This document shows, piece by piece, positions 8,250 to 16,662 of a stretch of 64,000 nt of DNA (position 1 is its first letter; the number at the start of each line of letters is the position of its first letter). This DNA comes from Bacteroidaceae bacterium (GTDB lineage Bacteria > Bacteroidota > Bacteroidia > Bacteroidales > Bacteroidaceae): positions 34,620 through 98,619 of the forward strand of contig JAFZWM010000013.1 of assembly GCA_017617315.1 (NCBI GenBank), given 5' to 3'. The translations under genes were made by a program, and so were the position numbers. Under the pieces are notes generated by a model. That model had not been told where the DNA came from. It searched no databases and worked only from the letters and a program-made list of their open reading frames with translations.

Positions 8250-9213
8250 AGCTGTCTATATTTTCAAGAAGACGCTTGCACAACTTCTCGTGCTGATGGC
8301 GCATGTGAAGAAGAATTGCCACAAGCACCGTCATCTCGAACGCAAAATACAACCAAGGCAGATTCACCAGACACGCAATATAGAGCACCGTGGCGCGCGT
8401 ATTGTGCGTAAGAATGTTGGTCCACTTCATGAGCGGACGACTGCCTTCAAGAAAATCGTTTACAAAAGCCGAAGGGATATTCACGCCCTTCTTTATCCAC
8501 TTCTCGGAGATGGCTTTGTAAAGAGCCTGCCAGTTCTTTGTTGCGCCCTCCTGCTGCTGAGTGTAGTTGGCATATCCCCAAGCAAAGAGATTCTCGAGGA
8601 GATGACCGCTCCACGGCTGGTTCTTGTACTTGTTGCGCCACTCTTCGCTTGTGTCGAACTCGCTACCATCCTCGCCCTTCAGGAAGAAAAGATGGATGTT
8701 GCGGTAATAGTCGGCAAGCGAACATTGATAGCGGTGGCACACCATTCCGGAGAACGCAGCAACAAAGAAGATGCTGAACGACCACACATGGCCTTTCCAG
8801 AACGGAATCTCATTGTCCATGAGGCGGAGGCACACGGCAATGTAGATGACATAGAACCACACGTCGCCCGACAATCCGTCGAGGATTCGGCCGAGGCGCG
8901 ACTTCTTGCCCGTCATTCGAGCCAACTGTCCGTCGGCACTATCGTAGAAGTTTGCCAGCGTGAGCAGCAGACAGCCCAGCACGTTGATGGCAAACCAATG
9001 CGGAGTTACATCGGGATCGAAATAATAGCACACACCGGCAATAGCCCCGATAAAGATAGACAATATCGTAACCGTGTTTGGATGTACATCAAACTTGTTG
9101 AAGAACTTCGCCCACCAAAAACCGATTGGACGGTTAAAGTGAATATCGAACCACTCTTCGGTATCTAACGATTTGTATGTACTCTCAACATTTATTTCTT
9201 TATTTTCACTCAT
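8239..9213 (-). CDS. CDP-alcohol phosphotransferase with altered Asp spacing
   Basis: About 324 residues from the ATG (two codons inside the longest frame, which would start with TTG). The motif DSADGQLARMTGKKSRLGRI...D is clear at residues 91-117: Asp91, Asp94, Gly95, Ala98-Arg99, Gly108, Asp112, Asp117. The family rule is D-x2-D-G-x2-A-R-x8/9-G-x3-D-x3-D; here the last two aspartates are separated by four residues (DGLSGD). Such enzymes transfer a phosphoalcohol from a CDP-linked donor to an acceptor alcohol in the membrane. Several hydrophobic helices follow. A region of about 100 residues (150-250) between helices is polar and longer than in PgsA-type enzymes. Donor and acceptor cannot be read from sequence. 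It lies 10 bp from the ATP-grasp gene. Confidence 0.87.
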   Translation of the reverse strand: MSENKEINVESTYKSLDTEEWFDIHFNRPIGFWWAKFFNKFDVHPNTVTILSIFIGAIAGVCYYFDPDVTPHWFAINVLGCLLLTLANFYDSADGQLARMTGKKSRLGRILDGLSGDVWFYVIYIAVCLRLMDNEIPFWKGHVWSFSIFFVAAFSGMVCHRYQCSLADYYRNIHLFFLKGEDGSEFDTSEEWRNKYKNQPWSGHLLENLFAWGYANYTQQQEGATKNWQALYKAISEKWIKKGVNIPSAFVNDFLEGSRPLMKWTNILTHNTRATVLYIACLVNLPWLYFAFEMTVLVAILLHMRHQHEKLCKRLLENIDSYVE

Positions 9214-9223
9214 TTTCAAATAT

Positions 9224-10069
9224 TTATAGCATCTGATGTATTCTTGCCGCTATTGCCTTGGCGGCATCGTCGCGACAAGCAGAAAAACTCGGCCAGTCGT
9301 TAAAGTCGATAATTCTGATGTCGCCCTCGCTGCTCACAACGGCATCTCCGCCGTAAATCGGCACATCGAGGAGCTTTGCCATATCGTCGCTTATCTGCTT
9401 CATGCGCTCAACGCTGAACGCGAAGCCGTGCGACTCGCCGTTTATCGCCTCCAAGCCAAACTTGCTGTTCTTTGTCGGCGACGGATAGTACCAATAGAAA
9501 AAATCCGTTCCTTCAACACCGTAGAACTTAACGAGGTCGCCAGCAAGATGCTCGTTAATAACGGCACTCGCAACGCCGCGCGCCTTGAAACTGCGCAGAA
9601 CGCCGACGGCCTCTTCGGTATTTGTTACAAAACTGACATCTTCCTTAATCTGCGCACAACCGTCGCCGCGCTTTATCCAGCATGGATAAGAGACATCGCA
9701 CAGACTGCCGGCATCAATCTCCTGACCGTCGAGCACAATTACCGCGCTCTTTGGCGATGGCAGCCCTGACGCAATCACTTTCTCGGTGAGCGGACGGCGG
9801 ATACAGTTGGCTATTCCGTAGCCCGAATTTATGACCTTTGTGCCGCAATCCTCGGCTTTCTGCAACTTTGCCACCGTGTCTTGATGGCGCGCCATGTTAA
9901 ACACGAGGTCGGCACCACCAAAATCGCCGTGCAGATACTCGTTTTCCGAGCACATCACGACTTCGTGCCCCATCTGGCGCAGATTGTCGGCAACGGCGTT
10001 TATTATCGCCGTGTCGCTATCCTGTCGGTTGGGCGAAAATTCCTTGCCTCGGCTAACTCCTAACAGCAT
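9224..10069 (-). CDS. ATP-grasp family enzyme of unknown substrate
   Basis: 281 residues. The N-terminal part has a Rossmann-like pre-ATP-grasp domain (GADLVFNMARHQDT). The middle contains a phosphate-binding lysine candidate in PCWIKRGDG and the region EHLAGDLVKFYGV, and the C-terminal part ends in the metal-binding strand IRIIDFNDWPSF, with acidic and Asn residues as in ATP-grasp ligases. These enzymes activate a carboxylate as acyl phosphate and join it to an amine or similar. The start overlaps the end of the nucleotidyltransferase gene by 10 bases. In this cluster a role in adding an amino acid or other carboxylate to the headgroup is plausible but unproven. Confidence 0.78.
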   Translation of the reverse strand: MLLGVSRGKEFSPNRQDSDTAIINAVADNLRQMGHEVVMCSENEYLHGDFGGADLVFNMARHQDTVAKLQKAEDCGTKVINSGYGIANCIRRPLTEKVIASGLPSPKSAVIVLDGQEIDAGSLCDVSYPCWIKRGDGCAQIKEDVSFVTNTEEAVGVLRSFKARGVASAVINEHLAGDLVKFYGVEGTDFFYWYYPSPTKNSKFGLEAINGESHGFAFSVERMKQISDDMAKLLDVPIYGGDAVVSSEGDIRIIDFNDWPSFSACRDDAAKAIAARIHQML

Positions 10070-10809
10070 TTTCCGCCTTTGTTTAAGAATTCTTCGGCCT
10101 TTTCAACATCCGAAATATGATCAACATCGAGAATTTTCGAGAATGCGCAAGCCTTCAGCTTCAAACCCGACGCCACGAGCTGGCGCTGGAAGTTTCTCAT
10201 TCTTGCCTGTCCCGACTCTATACACTTCTCAAGAACGCCAATGGCATCGGCACTAAGGCAATAGATTCCGCCAGAGATGTACTTGCACTGCGATGTCTCG
10301 GCAACGCCGCTGCTTCTGAAATTCTCGAGCGAATCGTGAAAGCCTGTTATCTGCATCTCACCGTCGGTTGAGACGTAAAGCGGCTTCTCGTCGTCGATAT
10401 AGTCGGTTACTGCCATCATGCCGTCGCACTGAGTATTCTTGAAAGCCTCGATATATCGGGCGAACTCATCTTCGCGGAAGATTGTGTCGACGGTTGTAAG
10501 GCAGAACTTCCGGCTGTCTTTCAGCAGCGGACTGAGTTCGTAGAAACTGTGCATGGAACTCGGAGTTGTCTTGCAAACCACCTGAACAGGCACGTCAAGC
10601 CTTTCCTTCAGTTCCAGAACATGCTTTTTCGTCTCTGGGTGAATCTCATTAACGATGATGTCAATTTCCTCGGCACCGTTCTTGGCAAAAATGCGCACCA
10701 AACGGTCAATCATAGCCTCGCCGTTAAGCTCTATCAACGGCTTTGGCTTGTCGGCTCCCTCCTGCGACAGACGAGAGCCTTCGCCGGCTGCAATTATAGC
10801 GAACTTCAT
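10060..10809 (-). CDS. Sugar/polyol-phosphate nucleotidylyltransferase (NTP_transferase fold)
   Basis: 249 residues. The N-terminus MKFAIIAAGEGSRLSQEG...KPKPLIELNG is the nucleotide-binding loop of NTP transferases that make CDP-, UDP- or dTDP-activated sugars or alcohol phosphates; KPKPL carries the conserved lysine. A metal-binding Asp is likely in CLTTVDTIF. The C-terminus is short, without the beta-helix found in GlmU-like enzymes. It is separated by 1 bp from the PdxA homologue and overlaps the ATP-grasp gene. Placed directly before a CDP-alcohol phosphotransferase, it is the natural source of the CDP-activated donor, as in archaeal inositol-phosphate pathways where both activities are paired. 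The nucleotide used is inferred. Confidence 0.83.
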   Translation of the reverse strand: MKFAIIAAGEGSRLSQEGADKPKPLIELNGEAMIDRLVRIFAKNGAEEIDIIVNEIHPETKKHVLELKERLDVPVQVVCKTTPSSMHSFYELSPLLKDSRKFCLTTVDTIFREDEFARYIEAFKNTQCDGMMAVTDYIDDEKPLYVSTDGEMQITGFHDSLENFRSSGVAETSQCKYISGGIYCLSADAIGVLEKCIESGQARMRNFQRQLVASGLKLKACAFSKILDVDHISDVEKAEEFLNKGGKCC

Positions 10810-10810
10810 A

Positions 10811-11881
10811 TTATTCGTCGTCTGTTTGCTGCAACTTCAACTTGTCGCTGTCATCGCGCTTCTCGAAATATTGCTTTCTGAGCGGATGCGCGTGTGCATG
10901 CTCGTCGCGAATTCGGTTTCGGCAGATGTCGATTGCCGAATAGATTGCCATTCTAAGCGACTGCTCATTGGCCATATTCTTTCCGGCAATGTCGTAGCAA
11001 ACGCCATGAGACGGAGCTGTACGAACGATAGGAAGTCCGGCGGTGTACTCAAAGCAATCGTCGGTTGCAAGAGCCTTGAACGGAGCAAGTCCCTGATCGT
11101 AGTACATTGCAAGCACCGCGTCGAAATGCGCGTAGACTCCGTTTGCAAAGAAATCGTCGGCCGGATAAGGACCGAAGCACTGGATGTTCTTGCCCACCAT
11201 GCTGTCGATAGCCGGAGCGATAATCTCGCTTTCCTCAACGCCCATCTCGCCATCGTCGGCAAGGTTTGGATTGAGCGAGAGAACCGCGATGCGCGGATTG
11301 TTTATCGTGAAATCCTGCTTCAACGACTTGAACAGAATCTGGATTTTCTCTTCAATCTTCTCTTTCGTGATGTTCTGAACCACATCGCGCAGAGGCATGT
11401 TGTCCGTAACCGAAGCCACCTTCAGACGGTCATTCATAAGCATCAGAAGCGATTTCTGCCCCTCGCCCACCTTCTGCTCAACGTATTCCATCTGTCCGGC
11501 AAAGCCCTGAATAAGGTTTCTGTTAAGCGGCAGGGTAACAAGCACGTCGAACATGCCGTTCTGATAGTCCTCTATCGCCATGTCGAGAGCCTTGATGGCA
11601 CACTCGCCAGCCTCGGGAGTTGCCGAGCCGAACTCGACCTTTACTTCCTCTTCGAAGCATGTAAAAATATTCAGCTTGCCCTCCTGAACATCATCGATGT
11701 TGTTGATGATGACGTAAGGTGTCTGAATGTCGAGCACCTTGCGGTGGTATGAGGCAATCTTTGGCGAACCATATATTATCGGTGTACAAAGTTCGAGCAT
11801 TGTAGGGTCTTCGAATGTCTTGAAGATAACCTCGTATCCAACGCCGTTAATGTCACCGTGTGTTATAGCAACTCGAATCAT
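10811..11881 (-). CDS. PdxA homologue without the conserved metal-binding histidines
   Basis: 356 residues. Over its full length it matches 4-hydroxythreonine-4-phosphate dehydrogenase (HGDINGVGYEVIFK at the start, TPEAGE, PADDFF, DAVLAMYYDQGLAPFK, AGLPIVRT, SHGVCYDIAG). The family histidines are however replaced: GHTE is GQME (130), TTH/TGHxP is TDNMP (160-161), NPHAG is NPNLA (206), GGHMG-type is DGEMG (212) and MYHDQG is MYYDQG (261). In E. coli PdxA three of these histidines (166, 211, 266 as I recall) hold the divalent metal. A standard PdxA reaction in vitamin B6 synthesis is therefore doubtful. It is second in the operon, 22 bp after the DUF4837 gene. Homology is certain; function is open. 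Confidence 0.85.
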   Translation of the reverse strand: MIRVAITHGDINGVGYEVIFKTFEDPTMLELCTPIIYGSPKIASYHRKVLDIQTPYVIINNIDDVQEGKLNIFTCFEEEVKVEFGSATPEAGECAIKALDMAIEDYQNGMFDVLVTLPLNRNLIQGFAGQMEYVEQKVGEGQKSLLMLMNDRLKVASVTDNMPLRDVVQNITKEKIEEKIQILFKSLKQDFTINNPRIAVLSLNPNLADDGEMGVEESEIIAPAIDSMVGKNIQCFGPYPADDFFANGVYAHFDAVLAMYYDQGLAPFKALATDDCFEYTAGLPIVRTAPSHGVCYDIAGKNMANEQSLRMAIYSAIDICRNRIRDEHAHAHPLRKQYFEKRDDSDKLKLQQTDDE

Positions 11882-11903
11882 ATTTCGTATTTTCAGTTAA
11901 TAT

Positions 11904-12992
11904 TTATTTCTTTTTGTCTTTTCCTTCAAGTTTCTTCTTTATCACCTCGATAAAGTTGCTGCTTGCGCCCAAGTCGTCGTCCTTGCCCTCCTTGTCCTTT
12001 TCGAGCTCGGCAGGCAGACGTAGCGTGTACAGAACAGCCTCGAGTCGGCGCATCTTCTCGCGCTTCAGGTGGGCTGGGTCGTACACGAATCCCTCCACAA
12101 CGACAATACGGTTGTTGATGGTATCGACTCTCGAGTGTGATACGAACGGACCGCCCATGGCATCGTTCTCCATCTCCCACAATCCGCGGCCCTCGTATGC
12201 GTACTGATGCTTTACGACGATTGGTCGGGTAACGACGTAAATCGTATCTGTTGCCATGTACTGATAGTCGTGCGTACCTGGGATGTTAAGGCGCATTACA
12301 GAATCACGCTTGTGTACGAAATAATCGTATGTAAACGTATTCTTCGATGTGTACGGATATGAATAGATAACCAAATTCAGGTCGTTCATCTCGTTAGAAA
12401 TCCAGATGAAGTCCTTGCCCTTCTTAATGCGCTGCATATCAACAGGAATCCACCAGTCGCAGTCGAAGCTGTCTCGGATAGCCTTGCTCAGGCGCTCGTT
12501 GTGGCGGTCGCGCAACTGCTTGAACGTGCGCTGGAATTCGATTCTGACAAAGAAATCGATAATCTCCTGCGTGTGTTCCTTGATGTACTCGGCGCACTCA
12601 AGCTGGTTTGGCGACTGTATTGTCAGGATAACCTGAGGGTCGGAGAACACGTTTCGCTCGTACTTCATCTTTGTCTGAGTGAACTTTTCCTTGTCGATGT
12701 TCACGATGATGATGTTTCGGAACAATCTGAAAGTACTCTTGAAGGCAACGGTGTTTACCTGATTTATGCGGAATGAGCGTTCGCTCTGCGGAAGTCCCGG
12801 CACGTCGGTGTCGAGCACATCGAACAAAGCTCTTCCGGCAGGCGAATGTTCCCATTGTTCCTTGTCCATTACGACAAGAACCTCGTACATTCTTCCGCTC
12901 GATGCCGGAAGCAAAAATCCTCCCCCCTTATCGCAGCTTGCGATGTTAATCACAACTGCAAGAAACAACAAATAAGCAAATATTTTCTTCAT
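11904..12992 (-). CDS. DUF4837 family lipoprotein
   Basis: 362 residues. The N-terminus MKKIFAYLLFLAVVINIASC has a lipobox, giving lipidation at Cys20. The remainder matches the Bacteroidetes DUF4837 family: GRMYEVLVVMDKEQWEHSP, then a repeat-like arrangement of two similar halves rich in strands, and GPFVSHSRVDTINNRIVVVE late in the protein. The C-terminal end is a highly charged Lys/Asp tail. No function is known. It is the first gene of the nine-gene operon, with a -7 box at 13015-13022, and sits 98 bp downstream of rlmN. Confidence 0.85.
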   Translation of the reverse strand: MKKIFAYLLFLAVVINIASCDKGGGFLLPASSGRMYEVLVVMDKEQWEHSPAGRALFDVLDTDVPGLPQSERSFRINQVNTVAFKSTFRLFRNIIIVNIDKEKFTQTKMKYERNVFSDPQVILTIQSPNQLECAEYIKEHTQEIIDFFVRIEFQRTFKQLRDRHNERLSKAIRDSFDCDWWIPVDMQRIKKGKDFIWISNEMNDLNLVIYSYPYTSKNTFTYDYFVHKRDSVMRLNIPGTHDYQYMATDTIYVVTRPIVVKHQYAYEGRGLWEMENDAMGGPFVSHSRVDTINNRIVVVEGFVYDPAHLKREKMRRLEAVLYTLRLPAELEKDKEGKDDDLGASSNFIEVIKKKLEGKDKKK

Positions 12993-13014
12993 AATAAAAT
13001 CTGTTAGTTTTCGG

Positions 13015-13022
13015 CAAAAGTA
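13015..13022 (-). promoter_or_regulatory. -7 box for the DUF4837-to-aroC operon
   Basis: TACTTTTG on the minus strand fits TAnnTTTG and lies 23 bp before the DUF4837 start codon. Confidence 0.55.
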
Positions 13023-13089
13023 ATACTAAAAGATGCGCTGGCGCAAATTCTGCATTTTACTTTTACTTTACTCCGCCACGAAATTTCTT

Positions 13090-14136
13090 TTACCCGAAGT
13101 TGAGTTCAACGCCCTCCTGCTTGGCCGTGCTGAGCAAGCCGCAAGCCGCAAAGATGTCCTCGCCTCGCGATGCTCGGATGGTTGTAAAAATGCCGTGGTT
13201 TGTGAGATAGTCTCTGAACGGCATCATGCGGTCTTCGATGGTTGGCGGAATGTCAACGTTCGGAATCTTGTGGAAACGGATAAGGTTCACGCGGCAGTCA
13301 AGTCCCTTCAGCAGGCTGGCAAGCTGTTTGGCGTGCGTTGGCGTATCGTTCAGTCCGCCAAACATGATGTATTCGAACGAAAGTCTGCGCTGGTGGCTGA
13401 AATCGTACTGGCGCAGAAGTTCGATGATTTCTTCGATAGGGAAAGCCTTCTCGGCCGGCATCATCGAGAGTCTCAGTTCTGGAATAGGCGCATGGAGGCT
13501 TATTGCCAAGTGGCAGTCGCTCTCGTCGAGGAATCGCTTCAGTCCCTTGCGCAATCCGACTGTTGAAACGGTTATTCGCTTCGGACTCCATTTGTATCCG
13601 TAGTCGGCCGTAAGAATCTCGAGCGCACGGAACACCTCGTCGAGGTTATCCATCGGCTCGCCCTGCCCCATGAACACGATGTTCGTAAGGTTCTCATGTC
13701 CCGGGACGGAATATATCTGGTTAAGGATTTCGGTAGCCGTAAGACTTGCCTGAAAGCCCTGCTTTCCTGTCATGCAGAAGCGGCAGTTCATCTTGCACCC
13801 CACCTGCGACGACACGCAAAGCGTTGCACGGTCGCCATCGGGAATATAAACGGTCTCGACATAGTCGCCGGCCGATGTCTTGAACAGATACTTCGCCGTT
13901 CCGTCAACCGAATGCTGAGCATCAACGGGCGCGCTGTTTCCGATGCAGTAACGTTCAGTCAGAAGCTGACGGTTCTTCACCGACAGATTGGTCATCTCGT
14001 CAATTTCTGCAACTTGCTTATCGTACATCCACGATGCTATCTGCTTTGCAGTGAAAGACGGCATTCCCAACGACGCAACCACCTGCTTAAGCTCGGCAAG
14101 TGTCATTCCTAAAAGCGGCTGTTTCTGACTATCCAT
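13090..14136 (-). CDS. rlmN: 23S rRNA (adenine-2503-C2)/tRNA methyltransferase RlmN
   Basis: 348 residues, normal length. This radical-SAM enzyme methylates C2 of A2503 in 23S rRNA and A37 of some tRNAs. The iron-sulfur motif CKMNCRFC (CxxxCxxC) is followed by MTGKQGF; the methyl-carrying loop cysteine is near the C-terminus in FAACGLL, and GQGEPMDN and the SAM-binding region ISLHAPIPELR are present. The N-terminal helical domain (GMPSFTAKQIASWMY) binds RNA. It has its own -7 box at 14164-14171 and is divergent from the glycosyltransferase-fusion gene. Confidence 0.97.
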   Translation of the reverse strand: MDSQKQPLLGMTLAELKQVVASLGMPSFTAKQIASWMYDKQVAEIDEMTNLSVKNRQLLTERYCIGNSAPVDAQHSVDGTAKYLFKTSAGDYVETVYIPDGDRATLCVSSQVGCKMNCRFCMTGKQGFQASLTATEILNQIYSVPGHENLTNIVFMGQGEPMDNLDEVFRALEILTADYGYKWSPKRITVSTVGLRKGLKRFLDESDCHLAISLHAPIPELRLSMMPAEKAFPIEEIIELLRQYDFSHQRRLSFEYIMFGGLNDTPTHAKQLASLLKGLDCRVNLIRFHKIPNVDIPPTIEDRMMPFRDYLTNHGIFTTIRASRGEDIFAACGLLSTAKQEGVELNFG

Positions 14137-14163
14137 TTTTTATTTAAATACACGAAAACGGAG

Positions 14164-14171
14164 CAAAGGTA
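14164..14171 (-). promoter_or_regulatory. -7 box for rlmN
   Basis: TACCTTTG on the minus strand, 27 bp upstream of the rlmN ATG. Confidence 0.55.
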
Positions 14172-14202
14172 ATAAAAAAAAAATAAAAAAGCATTCTATT
14201 CT

Positions 14203-14233
14203 TTTGCAATTCGCAAAGAAAGGCGTATTTTCG
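14203..14233 (+). promoter_or_regulatory. Promoter of the glycosyltransferase-DUF4922 operon
   Basis: TTTG (14203-14206), 19 bases, then TATTTTCG (14226-14233), one mismatch from TAnnTTTG. It is followed by the ATG at 14256. Confidence 0.6.
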
Positions 14234-14255
14234 CACATCAATAAAGATATAAAGT

Positions 14256-16619
14256 ATGATTAGTTGTTTTATGCCCTACAGCAGCGATGCCAGGACCAAA
14301 GCACTCGCTCAGGCACTTGAACAGAACGAACTGATAAGCTCGGTTCAGTTGGTTAACGATAATTTCTATTCGTCGGAATCGTTCATGACGATGGCCGAAA
14401 AAGCCCTTGACGATGACTACATAATGATTATTACGCGCCCCGACAAGGTGGTTCTTGGCGACGGCATGATTGACAGAGTGGCAAACTTATGTATGTCGCT
14501 CGATTTTTCTATGCTCTACACCGACCACTTCCTGCGCACCGACGAGGGACTGAAGCAACATCCGCTCATCGACTATCAGGAAGGAAGTCTGAGAGACGAC
14601 TTCGACTTCGGTTCCGTGCTGATTTTCTACAGCGTAGACTTCTACGAGGCTACCCAGAAGGCTCTGAAAGACACATCGTTCAAATATGCCGGATGGTATG
14701 CCACCCGACTCGCCATTCCGTACACAAAGGTTCTTCATCTTAACGAATGCCTCTACACCGAAGACGAAACAGACAAGCGAACAAGCGGCGAGAAGCAGTT
14801 CGACTACGTTAATCCGCGCAACAGAGACGTGCAGATTGAGATGGAAATAGCCTGCACCGACTATCTGAAGAGCATAAACGCATATCTGCCTCCGCGCACC
14901 GACAATGCCGAGGTTTGCGAAGAGGACTTTCCGGTGGTGGCGAGCGTCATCATCCCGGTCAAGAATCGCGTAAAGACGATTAAAGATGCCATAAACAGCG
15001 TGCTCACGCAGGAATGCAACTTCAAGTTCAACATCCTCATTGTCGACAATCTGTCGGACGACGGAACGACCGAAGCCATCGACTCGTTCAGCGACGAGAG
15101 AGTTGTTCACATTGTTCCAGAGCGCGACGATCTTGGCATTGGCGGATGCTGGAACAGAGCCATCAACGATGAGCGATGCGGATGCTATGCCGTTCAGCTC
15201 GATTCTGACGACCTTTATAGCGACAACAACACGCTTCAGCGCATCGTTGACAAGTTCCGCGAAGAGCAATGCGCAATGGTCATCGGCTCGTACCGCATGT
15301 GCAACTTCCAGCTCGAGACTCTGCCTCCGGGCGTGATTGACCACAAGGAATGGACCGACGAGAACGGACATAACAACGCCCTGCGCATCAACGGTCTTGG
15401 AGCGCCGCGTGCCTTCGTTACAAGCATCGTGCGCAACACGCCTTTCCCAAATACGAGCTACGGCGAGGACTATGCCATGGGAATCACTCTGTCGAGAGAC
15501 TATCGCATCGGGCGAATCTTCGACGTTCTCTATCTATGCCGACGCTGGGACGGCAATTCAGATGCAAATCTGAGCATAGAGAAGCAGAACAAAAACAACT
15601 CATACAAAGACAAGCTGCGCACCATCGAACTTTGCGCCCGAAAACTGATGTGCAGCGAGTTCAACCTTTACGGCGAGGAACTTGTGCGGGAGGCTCAGCC
15701 AATCGACCTGACCGAGAATTTCATAAACCAGACCGATTGCTGGGACGATTTCAAGAAGCGCGTGGCCGAGCTCGACAACGTGATGGTGAAGCCACTCGAC
15801 GGGAACATCTCTGTTCAGTTCAACCCTGCCAGAATCGTCTCTACTGGCGCAAAGATTGACAAGAAAGCCATTGCAGACAGGCCTTGCTTCCTCTGCGACG
15901 AGAACCGCCCAGCCGAGCAGATTTCGTTCGAGACAGGCACGGATTTCAACGCTCTGGTAAATCCGTTCCCGATTCTGAAGAATCACTTCACGTTCAGTTT
16001 CTGCGAGCACAAGCCGCAGCAGATTCTCGACCACTACGCACAATTTACGCAGTTGCTCTGGAGCATCTCGCCCGAGTATTTCATCTTCTACAACGGTCCG
16101 CTGTGTGGCGCATCGGCTCCCGACCACGCCCATTTCCAAGGCGGACTGCGCGGCTCGGTGCCAATCGAGAAAAATTGGTACCGACACATTCACAACGCAA
16201 AATTCATCAAGGGTACATTCTCAAGCTGCCTTTACCAGATAACCGATTTTGCTTGTCCGGCCTTCGCCATCGAGGCGAGCAAGGGCACAAGTTTCTACCT
16301 TTTCGAGGAACTTTACAGCGCACTTCCACTGCCCGAAGGTCAGACTGAGCCTGCCGTAAACGTGATGGCTTGGCGAAACGAATGTCATGAAATTATCATC
16401 GTCTTCCCACGCAAGAAACATCGTCCTGAATGTTATTCGGCAACTGGCGAGAAACAGCGTCTCGTAAGTCCGGGAACCATCGACATGGGCGGACTCATCA
16501 TCACTCCACGACAGGAAGATTTCCACGGATTGACGGCTGAGGAGGCAAATGGAATTCTGAAGGAGGTTTCGCTTTCAGAAGAAGAGATTAAAAACGTTAT
16601 CAACGAACTAAACAAATAA
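14256..16619 (+). CDS. Fusion of GT2 glycosyltransferase and DUF4922 (HIT/GalT-like) domain
   Basis: 787 residues in three parts. Residues 1-220 resemble a degenerate glycosyltransferase-like domain ([19 protein letters not shown]). Residues about 225-440 are a GT2 glycosyltransferase: [12 protein letters not shown], the metal-binding motif LDSDDLY (316-319) and a catalytic-base candidate in SYGEDYAMG. From about 535 to the end is DUF4922: zinc-type CxxC in [11 protein letters not shown] (544-547), [10 protein letters not shown], and [11 protein letters not shown] (624-628), an HxHxQ arrangement like that of GalT and nucleotide phosphorylases of the HIT superfamily. No signal peptide or membrane helix, so it is cytoplasmic. 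The SpoIID and AmpG-like genes follow closely. The combination suggests making or recycling a sugar nucleotide and using it in one protein; the substrate is unknown. Confidence 0.82.
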   Translation: MISCFMPYSSDARTKALAQALEQNELISSVQLVNDNFYSSESFMTMAEKALDDDYIMIITRPDKVVLGDGMIDRVANLCMSLDFSMLYTDHFLRTDEGLKQHPLIDYQEGSLRDDFDFGSVLIFYSVDFYEATQKALKDTSFKYAGWYATRLAIPYTKVLHLNECLYTEDETDKRTSGEKQFDYVNPRNRDVQIEMEIACTDYLKSINAYLPPRTDNAEVCEEDFPVVASVIIPVKNRVKTIKDAINSVLTQECNFKFNILIVDNLSDDGTTEAIDSFSDERVVHIVPERDDLGIGGCWNRAINDERCGCYAVQLDSDDLYSDNNTLQRIVDKFREEQCAMVIGSYRMCNFQLETLPPGVIDHKEWTDENGHNNALRINGLGAPRAFVTSIVRNTPFPNTSYGEDYAMGITLSRDYRIGRIFDVLYLCRRWDGNSDANLSIEKQNKNNSYKDKLRTIELCARKLMCSEFNLYGEELVREAQPIDLTENFINQTDCWDDFKKRVAELDNVMVKPLDGNISVQFNPARIVSTGAKIDKKAIADRPCFLCDENRPAEQISFETGTDFNALVNPFPILKNHFTFSFCEHKPQQILDHYAQFTQLLWSISPEYFIFYNGPLCGASAPDHAHFQGGLRGSVPIEKNWYRHIHNAKFIKGTFSSCLYQITDFACPAFAIEASKGTSFYLFEELYSALPLPEGQTEPAVNVMAWRNECHEIIIVFPRKKHRPECYSATGEKQRLVSPGTIDMGGLIITPRQEDFHGLTAEEANGILKEVSLSEEEIKNVINELNK

Positions 16620-16662
16620 ATGCGTCTTGTTTTCTTTGCAGAAGCAAGAAATTCAACAAGTT

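Noticed and set aside
10117..11752. Large plus-strand frames opposite pdxA-like and nucleotidyltransferase genes
   Set aside because: Shadows of the coding strand without motifs.
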